From contig CM019825.1 of the NCBI GenBank assembly GCA_009763385.1, positions 121,211,631 through 121,275,630 on the forward strand: a stretch of 64,000 nucleotides of DNA. Direction: 5' to 3'. Under the pieces are notes generated by a model. The model saw nothing but the letters and a program-made list of their open reading frames with translations, was not told the origin of the DNA and did not search any database. Shown piece by piece: positions 1 through 10,764 of this stretch. Origin of the DNA: Coix lacryma-jobi var. lacryma-jobi (Eukaryota; Streptophyta; Magnoliopsida; Poales; Poaceae). Both the position numbers and the translations under genes were made by a program. Position 1 is the stretch's first letter. Every line of letters begins with the position of its first letter.

Positions 1-167
1 TTATTCACTCTTATATGTTGAAGTACTTATGTGGACTTGGTTTGTATAAGCATGCCTAACCCCTTTCTAATCTTATTGTCTCATGCTTATATAAACCAAG
101 TGATTGAAAACCTCACCTCTCTTCAAAACATACTTGAGGTTGTCATGAATCACCAAAAGGGGGAGAT
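1..167 (+). mobile_element. 3' internal end of Sirevirus-like element Z, with polypurine tract
   Basis: The window opens inside an LTR retrotransposon. These bases are non-coding and end in a purine run (AAAAGGGGGAGA, about 155-166) directly before an LTR start at 168 (TGTGAGCATC). A polypurine tract followed by TG is the usual junction between internal region and 3' LTR. The rest of the element lies to the left, outside the window, so its coding content is unknown. The Sirevirus assignment rests on the purine motif and the LTR style only. Confidence 0.7.
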
Positions 168-401
168 TGTGAGCATCTAGGCCCCCTAGTGGATTTCGGT
201 GATTGGATGACAACGGTAAATTACTATGACTAACGTGTGTTTTGCAGAAACAGTGAGTTAGGTCATGGTAATGGTGATCGATTGGGCACAATGGTATTCA
301 TGTCCCCTTATTGATGGAATTCGTTTTAGTTTTCAAAGGATGGACGACGAATACGGTGATAGGCTAGTTCTAAGTGTCATATAGTGTTGGAGGACACTTA
401 G
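168..401 (+). mobile_element. 3' LTR of element Z, first part
   Basis: The LTR starts with TG right after the polypurine tract and is cut at 401 by insertion of element H. The sequence resumes at 19756. The last five bases here (CTTAG, 397-401) are repeated at 19751-19755, which is the target-site duplication made by H. Without the insertion the LTR would be about 1.5 kb. Confidence 0.75.
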
Positions 402-778
402 TGATGCGACTCGTCGTCCCGATCTTCATGACGTAGCATCAATCCCCAAATAACTAGCTGTAGAACAGCCGAATAACTTGCTGCAAGCAGCGATAACTAG
501 TGCAACCTGACAAATAAAACTCGAAGCCAACCACCGTCTTTAACCGGCAACCTGAATCGAGGATTCGCCCAACCACACTCTCAAAGAACCAACCAACACA
601 GCCTACAATCAATCAAGGCAAACCTTGAAGGGAGTAGGAGCACCAATTGGGAGCGAATGACGCCGCCGCTTCTGTAAATCCGCGAAGGAAATCATAAGAG
701 CAAAGGGGTAGAGATTCACTCTCAAAGTTTGTTAGCACACAGCTGAACAAAGGGGTTCTGTAATTCGATTATCAAAAG

Positions 779-2854
779 TGAAGGACCGAAAGTGCAACCA
801 GAAAGCGACCAGAGGAGGGTGAATGGGAGCTTCAAATTTCTTTTCAGAAACTTGTCACCACTGTCCCGAGAATCAACCCCAAAAGCAAAGCTGATAAGCG
901 TGATGTCCACGACCCAAGAGAATGGGTGGATGTTCCCTAGGAACACAGCGGGACACCACAAAAACTTCCCAACCTAAGTTCACGCAAGTCAACAAAGTGA
1001 CAGGATGGACTTTCGATAACCTCAACCTCCCCCGAACAACGCGAGGGGGATTCAGGCTATTTTGTAAAGTGGGAAGCCCGATTTCAGTAGAGCCCGGAGT
1101 CTAGAATCCAACGCAAAAAAAAACGGATCGCAAATCGGAAACCAGACGGATGAAAACGCGCAGATCAGTACTGACCGGACTCTGCCTGCGTCCAATCAGA
1201 GATGATCGGACGCGTCCGGTCAGTTTGAAGACGATTTCGGACCTCTCTGTGTTGGACCGGACGCACAGGGGTGGAGCGTCCGGTCACAACTTCACCAGCG
1301 TCCGATCGATCAAAAGCTAATGAACAGTAGAAGCTATGCGTCCGGTCAGGGAGGAGCAGTGAGTCCGGTCAGGTTCACACAGAAAGTTGTTGCTCAACCT
1401 TCAACGACCGGACGCACGGGTCAGGGTCCGGTCGGTACGAAGGTGAGTCCGGTAATCCCGATTTTACACAGTTCGTCCACCGATTCTACTCAATCTCACC
1501 CAAAATGAATCCTCTAGGGATCAAACTTGGTGAGAGGAGTTACAAGAAGGATAGTGAGCTATCTCTAAGAGATCATGGCTGGAACCTATCTCCAAATCGA
1601 TGAATCGAAGAAATTCGGGGAAAGGGAGAAAACTTAACCCAAAACGAAAATCGACCGATCTACTAGCTCGTGAGGTTAGAAGAGAATTCCTTCAGTGGAA
1701 AGAAGTGCCTCACGATCTAGAACATCTTGGTTCAAACGGATTTGCAAACAACGCACCAAGTAGAGAGATCAATCAACGAGAAAATCGTGGAGAAAAAGCA
1801 AAACACGAAGAACAACTCCAAAACGCAAATCACAGCCACGAATTGCAACCGTGTGGCTACCACACGCTACAACAGTGAGATTACGGTCTCACTTCCTCAA
1901 AATCTCATGGACACAGAGGTATTGTTCTCTTCTCTGTGGATCTCAGTTTGCTACAACAGGGAATAGGGAGAGCAGGAAACCCTAGAAGCAAAAGAGCAAA
2001 ATGACTGAGATAGAATGGGAGGAGGGTGTCTCCCTCTACTTATCCTAATTCTAATTCCTACTCTACCCCTCTCTAATTACAGAGCGAACCAGCTAAACTC
2101 TAGGGTTATTCTGGACCAACTCGAAGATGCTGGTGATCCGACGGCCACGCCCGCACAATTGGTAGCGTTGCCTCGACGCAACCTCACCGATTGCCGCCAC
2201 GTGCCGCCACCGCTCCGCTCATCCTTTTCCCGGACTTCGCCCCCGGTTTTGAGGCCCAAACCGGGAAACCAGCCTTCACGACCAACCCCCAGTTTTGAGG
2301 CCCAAACCGGGAAACCCACAGTCCATCGCCTGAGTTTTGTGGCTCAAACTCAGAAACCTGCAGCGCCCAGGTTTTGAGGCCCAAACCTGGAAACCGTCCT
2401 CAGCCCGAGTTTTGTGGCCCAAACTCGGAAACCATCAGCGCCCAGGTTTTGAGGCCCAAACCTGGAAACCGTCCACTCGGTGGTTTTTCTGTGGCTCAAC
2501 CACCAAACCGAGCCGTAGAGGGGATGCACCGCCCGTGCACCCCGTCCACCGACATGTGTCCCCAGGTCCTCGACCCAAGCAACACCGTGCCCACAAGTCT
2601 TTGCTCGTCGCTGTCCCAGGCTGTCAGCCACCACAGCTAATCCTCGGGCCACTGGTCCCTCAGTCCAAGCCTCATGTCCGCCCTTCGCCACTCTCGGTCC
2701 ACCGGCACGGCACGTCTCTACTTGACCTTCACCTTGCCTCTGATCACTGTATTTGTGCTCGACACCTGCACAACACAAGCCAAAGAACATGCGCATTATC
2801 CCAGTTGACAATCACTCATCACTCAGAGACTCGGCATACACCCATGTATCCGCA
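779..2854 (-). mobile_element. Solo LTR related to element B, minus strand
   Basis: A 2,076-base LTR without internal region, flanked by AAAAG at 774-778 and 2855-2859. On the minus strand it begins TGCGGATACATGG, like the element B LTRs at 31156 and 40792, and ends in GGTCCTTCA like A and B. Solo LTRs arise by recombination between the two LTRs of one element (established). It carries the hairpin array (about 2238-2515) and a motif cluster (about 1160-1470) of the ACCGGACGC type rather than B's ATCGGACGC type. Reading frames over it are low-complexity shadows. Confidence 0.9.
2238..2515 (-). repeat. LTR hairpin array in the solo LTR
   Basis: A run of inverted repeats of the form arm-TTTGGGCCTCAAAA-arm, read on the minus strand. 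Arm classes include CCCGG/CCGGG, CCAGG/CCTGG, CGAG/CTCG and a divergent GGTGGTT/AACCACC unit near 2480-2505. The same array type occurs in the LTRs of A and B. Confidence 0.8.
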
Positions 2855-3771
2855 AAAAGTCTTAGATTGCTATGAAGCAATGACATATTTATACTAGGAA
2901 CAGCCCTCCTATATAGGTATAAACACGAAATGGAAATGAAAGGGTAGAGTATGTGAGCAGGCTTCCACGAAAGGGCTTCTGAGTTAATCTCGCGTGACTG
3001 TTGGGCTTCGGAGCAGTCTTCAATGTTTTGGGAATAACTCCACTTTGGAAAGTCCAAATGATGCACCGTCAGTTGCATTGGAAATTTAACTTGATAAGCT
3101 TTCACACCATGTGCAGCATGCACCATGAAGTTTCGTAGATTGGTATAGTTGTGCACGGCAAGTTGGACAACATGCAGTCTGTTCACCAGCTGACCAGTAT
3201 GCACTAAATCTGGTCGGCAGTCAAGAGGAAAATTCCAAACTTGTCGAAACTTGTTGCATTGGAAACTGACTTCATAAGCTTTCCATAATGTTCCTCATGG
3301 GCCTTCATAGACTTTGTGAATGCAAAGATATGACTAATTCTTTCTGATGGTTCTGCTGGACTGGACTGGTCAAGTGTGGAGCTTCACTGTAATCAATTCT
3401 TTGTGTGTTCTTGTCATCCTCCTTGGTGAACCTAAGCATTGGCAATATACACGAATTAGGTAGTATATAATTCTCATAAATTATAATGGATTTCACAAGT
3501 AGCGCGTGCACCTTTTGTTATAACTTCTTTGCTTGGCTGCGTGTAACATCAGGACTTGGGTGGGTGTCGATGTAGGTGATACCGACCTGTTGGAGGTTGT
3601 GACATATTGTTGGTCGGTATGCTGGTCGGTGAGGTCATATCATCCTCCCCACCTTGAAAAGGAGTCGTCCTCGACTCTGAAGTATCTGTTGTAGTTTGAT
3701 TTGAAGTTTGTAACATCTTGCTAGTCAGCGAGGTCTTGTTGGTCGACGAGCTGCTCGGTGAAGTCATATCA

Positions 3772-3778
3772 TCCTCCC
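3772..3778 (-). other. Left part of element H polypurine tract, split by element A
   Basis: On the minus strand the purine tract AAGGAGGGGAGGA lies immediately before the LTR start of H. Element A inserted within it, duplicating CTCCC (3774-3778 and 14440-14444), so the tract is divided between here and 14440-14449. Confidence 0.85.
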
Positions 3779-4394
3779 TGAGAACATATATGATGAATGA
3801 TTGACTTTGATGAGGAAGGTTTGAGGATTTTACCCGGTTTAGTCCATATGTCGCTATGCGCTTAATGTTTATGACTAACCGGTGGCGTTGAGTTGTGGTG
3901 TTTCTGTGTTGGTGTGCGTGTGCGACATGTGTCTATTGGCTGTGTTGATGTGCAGGTGTGGAGCTCGGATACAGTGGTCTATGGCGAGGTGAAGGTCAAG
4001 TAGAGACATGTCGTGCCGACGGACCGGGAGCGGTGAAGGATGGGCGTGCCATGCGGCGGACGTGCCATGCCGATGTACCCAGAGCCGTGAAGGGCGGACG
4101 TGAGGCTGGACTGACGAACCAGAGGGCCAGAGGACCAGCTGTGGTAGCTGGCACGTGGCATCGGCGAGCGAGAGACACATGGGGATGTGCGATGCATCGA
4201 CCGAGTCGGGAGGAAGACGTGGCGTCGTGACACTTGGCGGGAGGTCGGACACGGGCTTGCGTGCGGCGCAAGTGCCGTCGGCCGAGTCAAGGAGAATGGC
4301 GAAGGCGTTGTGCCCGGCGTGGAGGCTGGACATGCATCGGCATCGGTGCCGGTGGTCGGGGGTGCGAACCACATCCCGTCTACGGTGCGGGTTT

Positions 4395-4635
4395 GGTAGC
4401 TGAGCCTCAAAAAGCTACCATCGACGGTTTCCGAGTTGGGGCCTCAAAACTCGAGGTGGCCGGTTTTCGAGTTTGGGCCTCAAAACTCGGCGAGGACGGT
4501 TTCCAGGTTTGGGCCTCAAAACCTGGGCTTGCGGGTTTCCGAGTTTGGGCCTCAAAACTCGGGGTGGACGGTTTCCAGGTTTGGGCCTCAAAACCTGGGT
4601 TGGCAGGTTCCCGGTTTGGGCCTCAAAACCGGGGA
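4395..4635 (+). repeat. Covarying hairpin array in element A 5' LTR
   Basis: Seven consecutive inverted repeats share a core close to TTTGGGCCTCAAAA (the first reads GAGCCTCAAAA) and have arms GGTAGCT/AGCTACC, CCGAG/CTCGG, CCAGG/CCTGG or CCCGG/CCGGG. The left and right arms change together. The first unit is at 4395 and the last, a CCCGG type, ends at about 4634. Confidence 0.85.
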
Positions 4636-4883
4636 AGGTCCAAAGGACGGTCGACGCGTGGCGGCACCGAGAGGCTTGCGTTGCGGCGAAGCTATCGGTG
4701 AGAAGGCGCGGCGGTCGACGGTGACGCCACGTGGCGGCATCAGGAAGGTCGCGTCGAGGCGAAGCTACCGGATGTGCGGGCGTGGCCGTCGGATGAAGAT
4801 CGTCAGGACTGGACGGTTTTACCCCTGGGGGGTATTTGGGTTGAGTGCTTAATGTAAGGGCATTTTGGTCTTCGGACGTGCGC

Positions 4884-4893
4884 CTATATATAT
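4884..4893 (+). promoter_or_regulatory. TATA-like box of element A 5' LTR
   Basis: CTATATATAT in the middle of the LTR, where an LTR promoter is expected. The 3' LTR has the same site at about 13048-13056. Function is inferred from position and sequence only. Confidence 0.5.
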
Positions 4894-5477
4894 GAATGGG
4901 GCTGCTAGGGCAGCCACATCCTTGGGGAATTCTAGGAGGTGTCACTCTCATTTGTTCCTGTGAGAGGAGGCTAGGGTTAGAGGAGAGTTGGCTCTTGTTC
5001 TTGAGCTTTTTGCCATCCAAGCTTTGTGTTGCTAGGATTGTCTTGTAGCCCGACATAATCAATCATCCATTCCTCTGAATCCAAGGATCAAATTCGTGCT
5101 TTAATTTGTCTTGCGATTTTGTTCTTCGCGTTGCACGTTTTCCCCTCTTTCGATCTTCACGAGAATCTTGTTTCGAGGGAAGATCCGCAAATCTGTTTGA
5201 ACCATCTTGTGTAGCTTCGTGAGAGTCTTCTTTCTACCGAAGGAATTTCTCTAATACCTCACGAACTCACAGATCGGGCGGATTTAGTTTTGGGATCGAG
5301 TTCTTGCCCGTTCTCATCGTTTTCTTCGATTCACCGATTTGGAGTTAGGTTGAGCCATGATCTCTTAGGAGTAGCTCACTACCATCCTTGTGACCCCTCA
5401 TACGAATTTGAGCCTTAGTGCTTTTGATTTAAGAGAGATCGGGTCGATTCGGTGGACGAACAGGGGACTCGTCGGGG

Positions 5478-5852
5478 TGACGGACGCTGCATAATAGTGA
5501 CCGGACGCACCGACTCAGAGTCCGGTCGTTGAACACCCGCGCTGTGTCCAGTTCACGCGACCGTGACCACGCACGCCTCGAACCGACCGGACGCTGTCCT
5601 CGTGCGTCCGATCGTGAAGGCGCCGAGCGAGATACTCTGCGTGAGCTTGACCGGACGCACCTGCTGTGCTCTGACCGGACGCGCTGCTACTACTGTTCAT
5701 CGAGTAGTAGTGACCGGACGCTGGCTCTGGTATTGACCGGACGCACCTCCACGCAAAGTCCGGTCCAACACAGAGAGCTCCCGAATCGGGTTTCTGTTGA
5801 CCGGACGCGTCCGATCGTTCCTGACCGGACGCACCTCAGAGTCCGGTCAGTG
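5478..5852 (+). repeat. GACCGGACGC motif cluster in element A 5' LTR
   Basis: A cluster of direct and inverted copies of GACCGGACGC (inverse GCGTCCGGTC) with irregular spacing, downstream of the TATA-like box. The same cluster occurs in the 3' LTR at about 13650-14032. It is CpG-rich, so it should be a strong target for cytosine methylation (inference). Confidence 0.8.
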
Positions 5853-6252
5853 CTGACAGAACGCGTTTTCGTCCGTATCTTTTGCGTTCGAGCTCCCATT
5901 TGAGATGCGCTTTTTGCGTTGGATTCCCGACTCTGTGCTCTACAGAAACAGGGCTTCCCACTTGCGAAAAAGCCTAAATCCCCCTCGCATTGCTCGGGGA
6001 GGTTGAGGTTACCTAAACTCCATCCTGTCACTAGTTGACTCGCGTGGATTTGGGTGAGGGAGCTTTTGTGGTGTCCCGCTGTGTTCCTAGGGAACATCCA
6101 CCCATTCCCTTGGGTTGTGGACATCACGTGTGTCGGCTTTGCTCTTGGGGTTGATTTTGTTGGGACAGAGGCCGAAATTTCTGAGAAGAAATTTTAGGCT
6201 CCCATTCAACCCCCCTCTGGTCGCCTTGCTTTAGCATTTTCGGTCCTTCAAT

Positions 6253-6264
6253 TGGTATCGGAGC
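6253..6264 (+). other. Element A primer-binding site
   Basis: TGGTATCGGAGC begins two bases after the LTR end. It differs by one base from TGGTATCAGAGC, the usual plant Copia site complementary to the initiator methionine tRNA. Confidence 0.85.
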
Positions 6265-7089
6265 AAGGTTAAGGATCTCTCTACCTTAACCGGTTCCGGA
6301 TCCGCGAAGGCGACCTTTTTAGAGTGGTTTGGCTTCCGACGTGGTTTGTCGAGGTGTTGAGCTTTTTGCTTTGCTAACACTAACGGTGCTTTTAGAAGTG
6401 GCACCAAGTTCTTCTTCTACTATGTCTTTGTCTTTTGGTTTGAATGTTTCCAAGGACGACATTGGGAAGAAGGAGGAGTGCAGTTGATGAGAGGGATCGC
6501 GAGGTGAACGATCTGCTGAACCTTCTGCGACATGATGAGCTTTCACCGGAGGATCTCCTACATCAACTTGGCAAGGCCAAGAGAGGTACACTTGCTCAAG
6601 GACTTGTGACCTTGCACAACCTATATGAGGCTCGCTCTAGTTTTGTTGAGCTTTGTAGTACCTTGCGTAGAAGGTCGAAAAGTTGAAATGCTCCAATGCT
6701 AGTTTGAAGTCTAGTGCCTCTTTGCCTTGCACCTCTTGTAGTGACTTGGTTAGGAAGAATGATGAGCTAGGTTTTTCTTGCTAGCTTAAAATCTGAGATT
6801 GATTTGTTGAAATCCAATGCTTCCGAACCATGCTTAGTTTGCATTGACTTGTGCACGGATCTTGAATGTGCTAAATCTGAAATAGCCTTGCTAAGTCAAA
6901 TGCTTTGTTACCATGTGTTTCTTGTGAGTCTTTGTGTACTGAAATTGATGAACTAAAATTGACTCACATCACATGTGTAGATGAACTTGAGCATGCTAGG
7001 GCTGAAATTGTTGAAATAAATTCTAGGCCTTGTAGCTCATGCTCTTAGAATAAAATGCTTGCCCTACTTCTTGTGCTATTCATGATTCT
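6265..7089 (+). pseudogene. Degenerate gag-like leader of element A
   Basis: No long reading frame is preserved. A short open stretch (about 6444-6686) is helical and charged, resembling the coiled region of Sirevirus Gag. Beyond it, repeated Cys-Xaa-Xaa-Cys segments with coil-like spacers can be seen in changing frames up to 7089. The capsid-like N-terminal domain present in element B is not found here. Confidence 0.45.
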
Positions 7090-8046
7090 TTGCTTAATGT
7101 GAATGGTGATGTTTCTTCCACCAATTTCATTTGCACATCATGCATGGATTTAGAAAAAGAAGTTTTGGTTTTGAAGCAAATGCGCGATGATATGAGCGCT
7201 AAGTTGGTTGAGCACAATGATATGAGTGCCAACCTTGACAGGGAAGTTGAGCTCTTGCGTACCACATATGCCGAGTGCATAAAAGAGGAGATGGAAAATC
7301 TGAAAAACACTCCTTGTGGTACTTGTGATCGCCTCATATTTGAGAATGAGGTTTTAGCCAAAAGGTGCAAGAGCCTTTGTGCTAAGTCTTTTGAGTCACG
7401 CATTTCTTGCAACTCCGATGTTGATGTTTCCAAGTCTGCATCTTTTCAACCGGAGTTGAGTTCTTATGTTGCGCGTGAGTCTTTTGATGATAGCACTTGT
7501 GCCAAGGTTTCGGATAGCTCTTTCATAGCTACTCCCAACCTTGTTGTTTCTTCGGGTGATGTCCAAGGGACTTCTCTTGACAAGGGTGCTGCTCATATTT
7601 TTGGGACTCGTGCTCCCAATCCGGTTTACCATTGCACCTTTTGCAAGAAGGATGGACATTCGCTCGATTTTTGTTTTCGCCGTGTCAAACACGAGCGACA
7701 TATTCGAGCTAAGGCTTTTAGGAAGCCACGTAGCCTTTCCCATGGCACGTGTGCTCCTAGTATTGGCACCAAGTTGAACGTTGATGCTTCTTGTTCTAAG
7801 TCCCAAGGGACTTCTCACTTGTCGGAGAATGGTGTGCCTTCCAGTAGGCCTTTGTACCATTGCTCTTTTCGTGAGAAAGATGGGCATCAAGAAAGCTTTT
7901 GCTATCGGCGTGCCAAACGTTTGCGCCAAGCTCGCTCTTCTAGGAAGATGGTTGTTCATAGCCCTTCTCATGGCATGAACGCTTGTGCTCCTAGTAAGAA
8001 TCCCCTCTTTGTTGATGGGTTTATGACTCCTTTTCTAGTGGGATAG
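7090..8046 (+). CDS. Gag-like protein of element A (C-terminal part)
   Basis: A 318-codon open frame with a predicted helical N-terminal half (about residues 20-100, rich in Leu, Glu and Lys) and two zinc-knuckle-like motifs in the second half. The first is a good C-X2-C-X4-H-X4-C (CTFCKKDGHSLDFC followed by FRR). The second (CSFREKDGHQESFC followed by YRR) has Arg in place of the second Cys and is probably unable to bind zinc normally. The same fingers, followed by an arginine pair, occur in element B and are typical of Sirevirus Gag, which coats RNA in virus-like particles. The start codon is uncertain, because coil-like coding sequence also lies upstream in other frames. Confidence 0.7.
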   Translation: MLNVNGDVSSTNFICTSCMDLEKEVLVLKQMRDDMSAKLVEHNDMSANLDREVELLRTTYAECIKEEMENLKNTPCGTCDRLIFENEVLAKRCKSLCAKSFESRISCNSDVDVSKSASFQPELSSYVARESFDDSTCAKVSDSSFIATPNLVVSSGDVQGTSLDKGAAHIFGTRAPNPVYHCTFCKKDGHSLDFCFRRVKHERHIRAKAFRKPRSLSHGTCAPSIGTKLNVDASCSKSQGTSHLSENGVPSSRPLYHCSFREKDGHQESFCYRRAKRLRQARSSRKMVVHSPSHGMNACAPSKNPLFVDGFMTPFLVG

Positions 8047-9180
8047 GTCATGGTCGTGGACATGCTTCTAGTACTTCTTCCCGTGGTCCACGTCATGCTT
8101 TTCATGATGCTTCTATTGGTTCTTCTACAAAAATCTTGGAAGATGTTTGCCTCTTTTCCCGTGGGACGACTCGTTCTTCTCCTCGAGTTGTTCTTTTGAG
8201 GAATGCTTCCAAGGGTGTTTCACAATTGCATTTGAACCAACATTTGCATCATGCTAACCCACAGGATAAGTTGAGATTTGTGACCAAGTCCTGGATTCCC
8301 AAGTACATGCTTAACCCTTCGGGATCCAAGACTCGGGTTACTTTGTCCTCTTGTGTGTAGATATGAGGACGCGGGGTGGAGAACATGCGCCGAATGGAAC
8401 TTGGTTTTAGATGTGATCAAGTTTTGATGGTTCTCCGCATCCCGCTTAGATTTGCCTCCAAAGAGGCTTTTGTTATCTGGTGAGCTTTCTTATACACTCA
8501 TACCCTGTACATCCATGATTTATGTCTTGTGGTATGAGATGGTTCTTCATGTGCTCACTTGTATAGTCCTTGCATGTACTTTTTCTTTTGTGTCATGTTT
8601 CGTTTAGTCTAGCATGTGCTATCTCTTGTATATCATGTCATGCTAGCTTTGTGTACAGCTTTGGTGGTTAATCCACACTTTCTTGCTAGTTGGTGATCCT
8701 TATGAACATATGCCATGTTTTACCATTTTCACCATGAGCTTTACTTGTAGAGGTATGATGTTCATTAGGTATCATTTATTCTAGTGCGATGTCTTTTAGT
8801 GTAGTGACTAGTTTCATGATTAGTTTTATATGACTTTGTTTGATCATGTATGTCTAGTCTTGATATTATGTTTGTAGTTTTGTGATGTACTCTAGGTTGT
8901 TTGTAGCATGTTGGATCTATTGATCATCTTGCGTAGCATGTTGAGTTTAGGCTGTGATTGGGTTGATCATGTTTTAGGCTGCATTTTGCTATACAGTGCT
9001 CTATCCTGTTGCATGGTAGTCTTGACTAGGTTGAGTTCAGATCTCCTTGCGGTATCATTCATAGGTAGATCTCTTTTGTTGAGAGTTCACCTTATGCTTA
9101 TTATGTGACTAACCGTTTTCGTGGAGACCTTGAGGTCACACTAGACGAGTCAATGCATTGTGTTTTCTTCTGCTTTTGAG
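8047..9180 (+). other. Element A internal non-coding stretch
   Basis: T-rich sequence following the gag-like frame, with no coding region I can support. In a complete Sirevirus the protease, integrase and reverse transcriptase would lie here. A short Gly/Ser-rich remnant after 8047 is out of frame. Confidence 0.6.
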
Positions 9181-9600
9181 TGTGCAGGAGAACAGGAGCC
9201 TGGAGAGAGCATTTCGGGTCATGGACCCGATTCCACTTCTTCCACGACTTGGGGTTCCATTCGAGCAGTTCTCCAGCAAGCACTAGCAGCACCTGTGCGA
9301 GCGACAGCATCAGGCGAGGGGGAGACGACTTCGGCGAGGCAGGTGCCCCGGAGTTCAGCAGTTTCAGGCGTCCCCTCGGGTATCACACCAGCAGGAGGTC
9401 ATGCGCTTCAGGAGGTACGTCCGACACACTTCTGAGTTCGGTTTTGGTACTCTCCTTCTTCGACCTCTTTCTGCTGTGTGGTCTTTCCGATGTGGATTTT
9501 GCTGGCTGTTCGCGTGAGCATTTCTTGGCTCTTTTCTTGTGAGTTCGGTGTGTGTTTCCCTTTTAGTTGGGGAAGCATTTTGCTTGTTGTATCTTTGTTG
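9181..9600 (+). pseudogene. Pol C-terminal stub of element A (RNase H remnant)
   Basis: The stretch near 9486-9514 encodes GLSDVDFAGC, very close to the RNase H motif GFSDADFAGC of element B (38660-38695). It then jumps to sequence matching the extreme end of B pol (CVSPF..WG.., compare 39105-39135). Almost all of pol between and before these points is missing. This fits an internal deletion of a B-like ancestor. Confidence 0.6.
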
Positions 9601-10764
9601 GACTTCTCCGATACCCTTTTGTTTTGGGTTTTCCTTTTTAGGCTAGTTTTGCTTTGTCTTTGATAGACTAGCTTTTGCATGTATTTCATCATGTATATCT
9701 TGCATTTTAGAGCTTCATGTATAGAGCAATGAGAATGAGACTATGCTCTTTTGGTATGCCCTGTTTATTCATGATGATGCTTGTAGCTTAGGCTCCTTTT
9801 GATCACTTGATACATGTTATGAGCTAAGCTATTTTTGCAAATGGTGAACTTGACTAATTAATTATGAAACTTTAATTTGTTCACCATTGAGAGTGGCAAC
9901 TAGCATGGGTAGGATGTGTTGAGATCACTTGTGCTATCTTTTGTATGCTAGGTTGCTATGTCTCTTGCACTGAGTCATTCACTTGCTTGGATTGTTCATA
10001 TTTACCTTGTGCTTAAAATTTGATCCAAGTCTAAGTGAAATGAAAAGATCGAGATGGGATTGCATGTGTCAGCACATCACGGTATCGAGACTGTTTCTCA
10101 TTGCACTTTTGAGTTAAACTTGAGCCGTGTAGTGTAAGACCGAAACGGTGATTTAAGCTTCTGATTGCTTTTGTTGCATAGGCTTAGCCCGGTTGAAAAG
10201 TTAGGCAATGACCATGCTTTTAACCTCTCGCAATCACATGCTTTAATATGAACTTGTGTTAATACCGCTGCAATCTCCGATAAAATATTGAAAATAACAC
10301 AAGTCTATGCTTCACTCTATTGCATGATGATTGAACTTTGCTAGGGGTAGTTCACCTTGTATACTTGAGTTAGCACTTGCTCGATTTCCTGTCTATTCAT
10401 GCTAAGTGTTATTTTAGTGGTGAACTCCTTTTCAAATGGCTTAAAACTGCTCATATGCTTAATTGTTCATATTTCGTATTCACTTGATCAGTTTGAGCCT
10501 TTGCTAGCATTTGTATTGGCTGCTACACTTTCAGGGCAGCACCCTTTGAGCATCTTTTCATTCTGATTGCTATACACTTGAAGCTGTTGCATTGTGCATA
10601 TCATGCATTTTTAGCTTAGTGTACATACCCCCAGCTCTGATACACTTTGTGGTCACTTTCGTTGCTTTTCTCAGCCCCCATATGCTTTTGATTGATGACT
10701 TGTCTTGTGTATGTGTCAACTTTTGTGGAAAAATGTTAAAACCCCTCAGCATGTTCACTTTTGT
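9601..10764 (+). other. Element A 3' internal non-coding region
   Basis: About 1.2 kb without a supported coding region. Much of it aligns by eye with the region after pol in element B (39170-40140), for example the shared stretch around TTCACCATTGAGA and CTGCTCA.ATGCT. No envelope-like frame is seen. Confidence 0.6.

Larger units (their letters stand above)
402..3771 (-). mobile_element. Element H left LTR (3' LTR in its own orientation), interrupted
   Basis: It matches the uninterrupted LTR at 18458-19750, but is split after 778 by a solo LTR. The two outer pieces add up to about 1,289 bases against 1,293 for the other copy. Many single-base differences between the copies are visible by eye, suggesting H is older than A and B. 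The end at 3771 is followed on the plus strand by TCCTCCC, part of the polypurine tract. Confidence 0.85.
3779..6250 (+). mobile_element. Element A 5' LTR
   Basis: 2,472 bases starting TGAGAACATA and ending GGTCCTTCA. It holds a hairpin array (4395-4635), a TATA-like box (CTATATATAT, about 4884-4893) and a cluster of GACCGGACGC motifs (5478-5852). Compared with the 3' LTR it is repeatedly one base shorter in homopolymers. Confidence 0.9.

Noticed and set aside
4155..4410. Overlapping open frames in the LTRs of A and B (about 4000-4400, 12100-12560, 31200-31500, 40900-41250)
   Set aside because: GC-rich LTR sequence gives open frames on both strands. Nothing matches a known protein, and the two LTR copies differ by frame-breaking indels.
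4395..4635. Hairpin array as a CRISPR-like array
   Set aside because: Units are contiguous palindromes with a shared core and no variable spacers, they lie in plant LTRs, and there are no cas genes.
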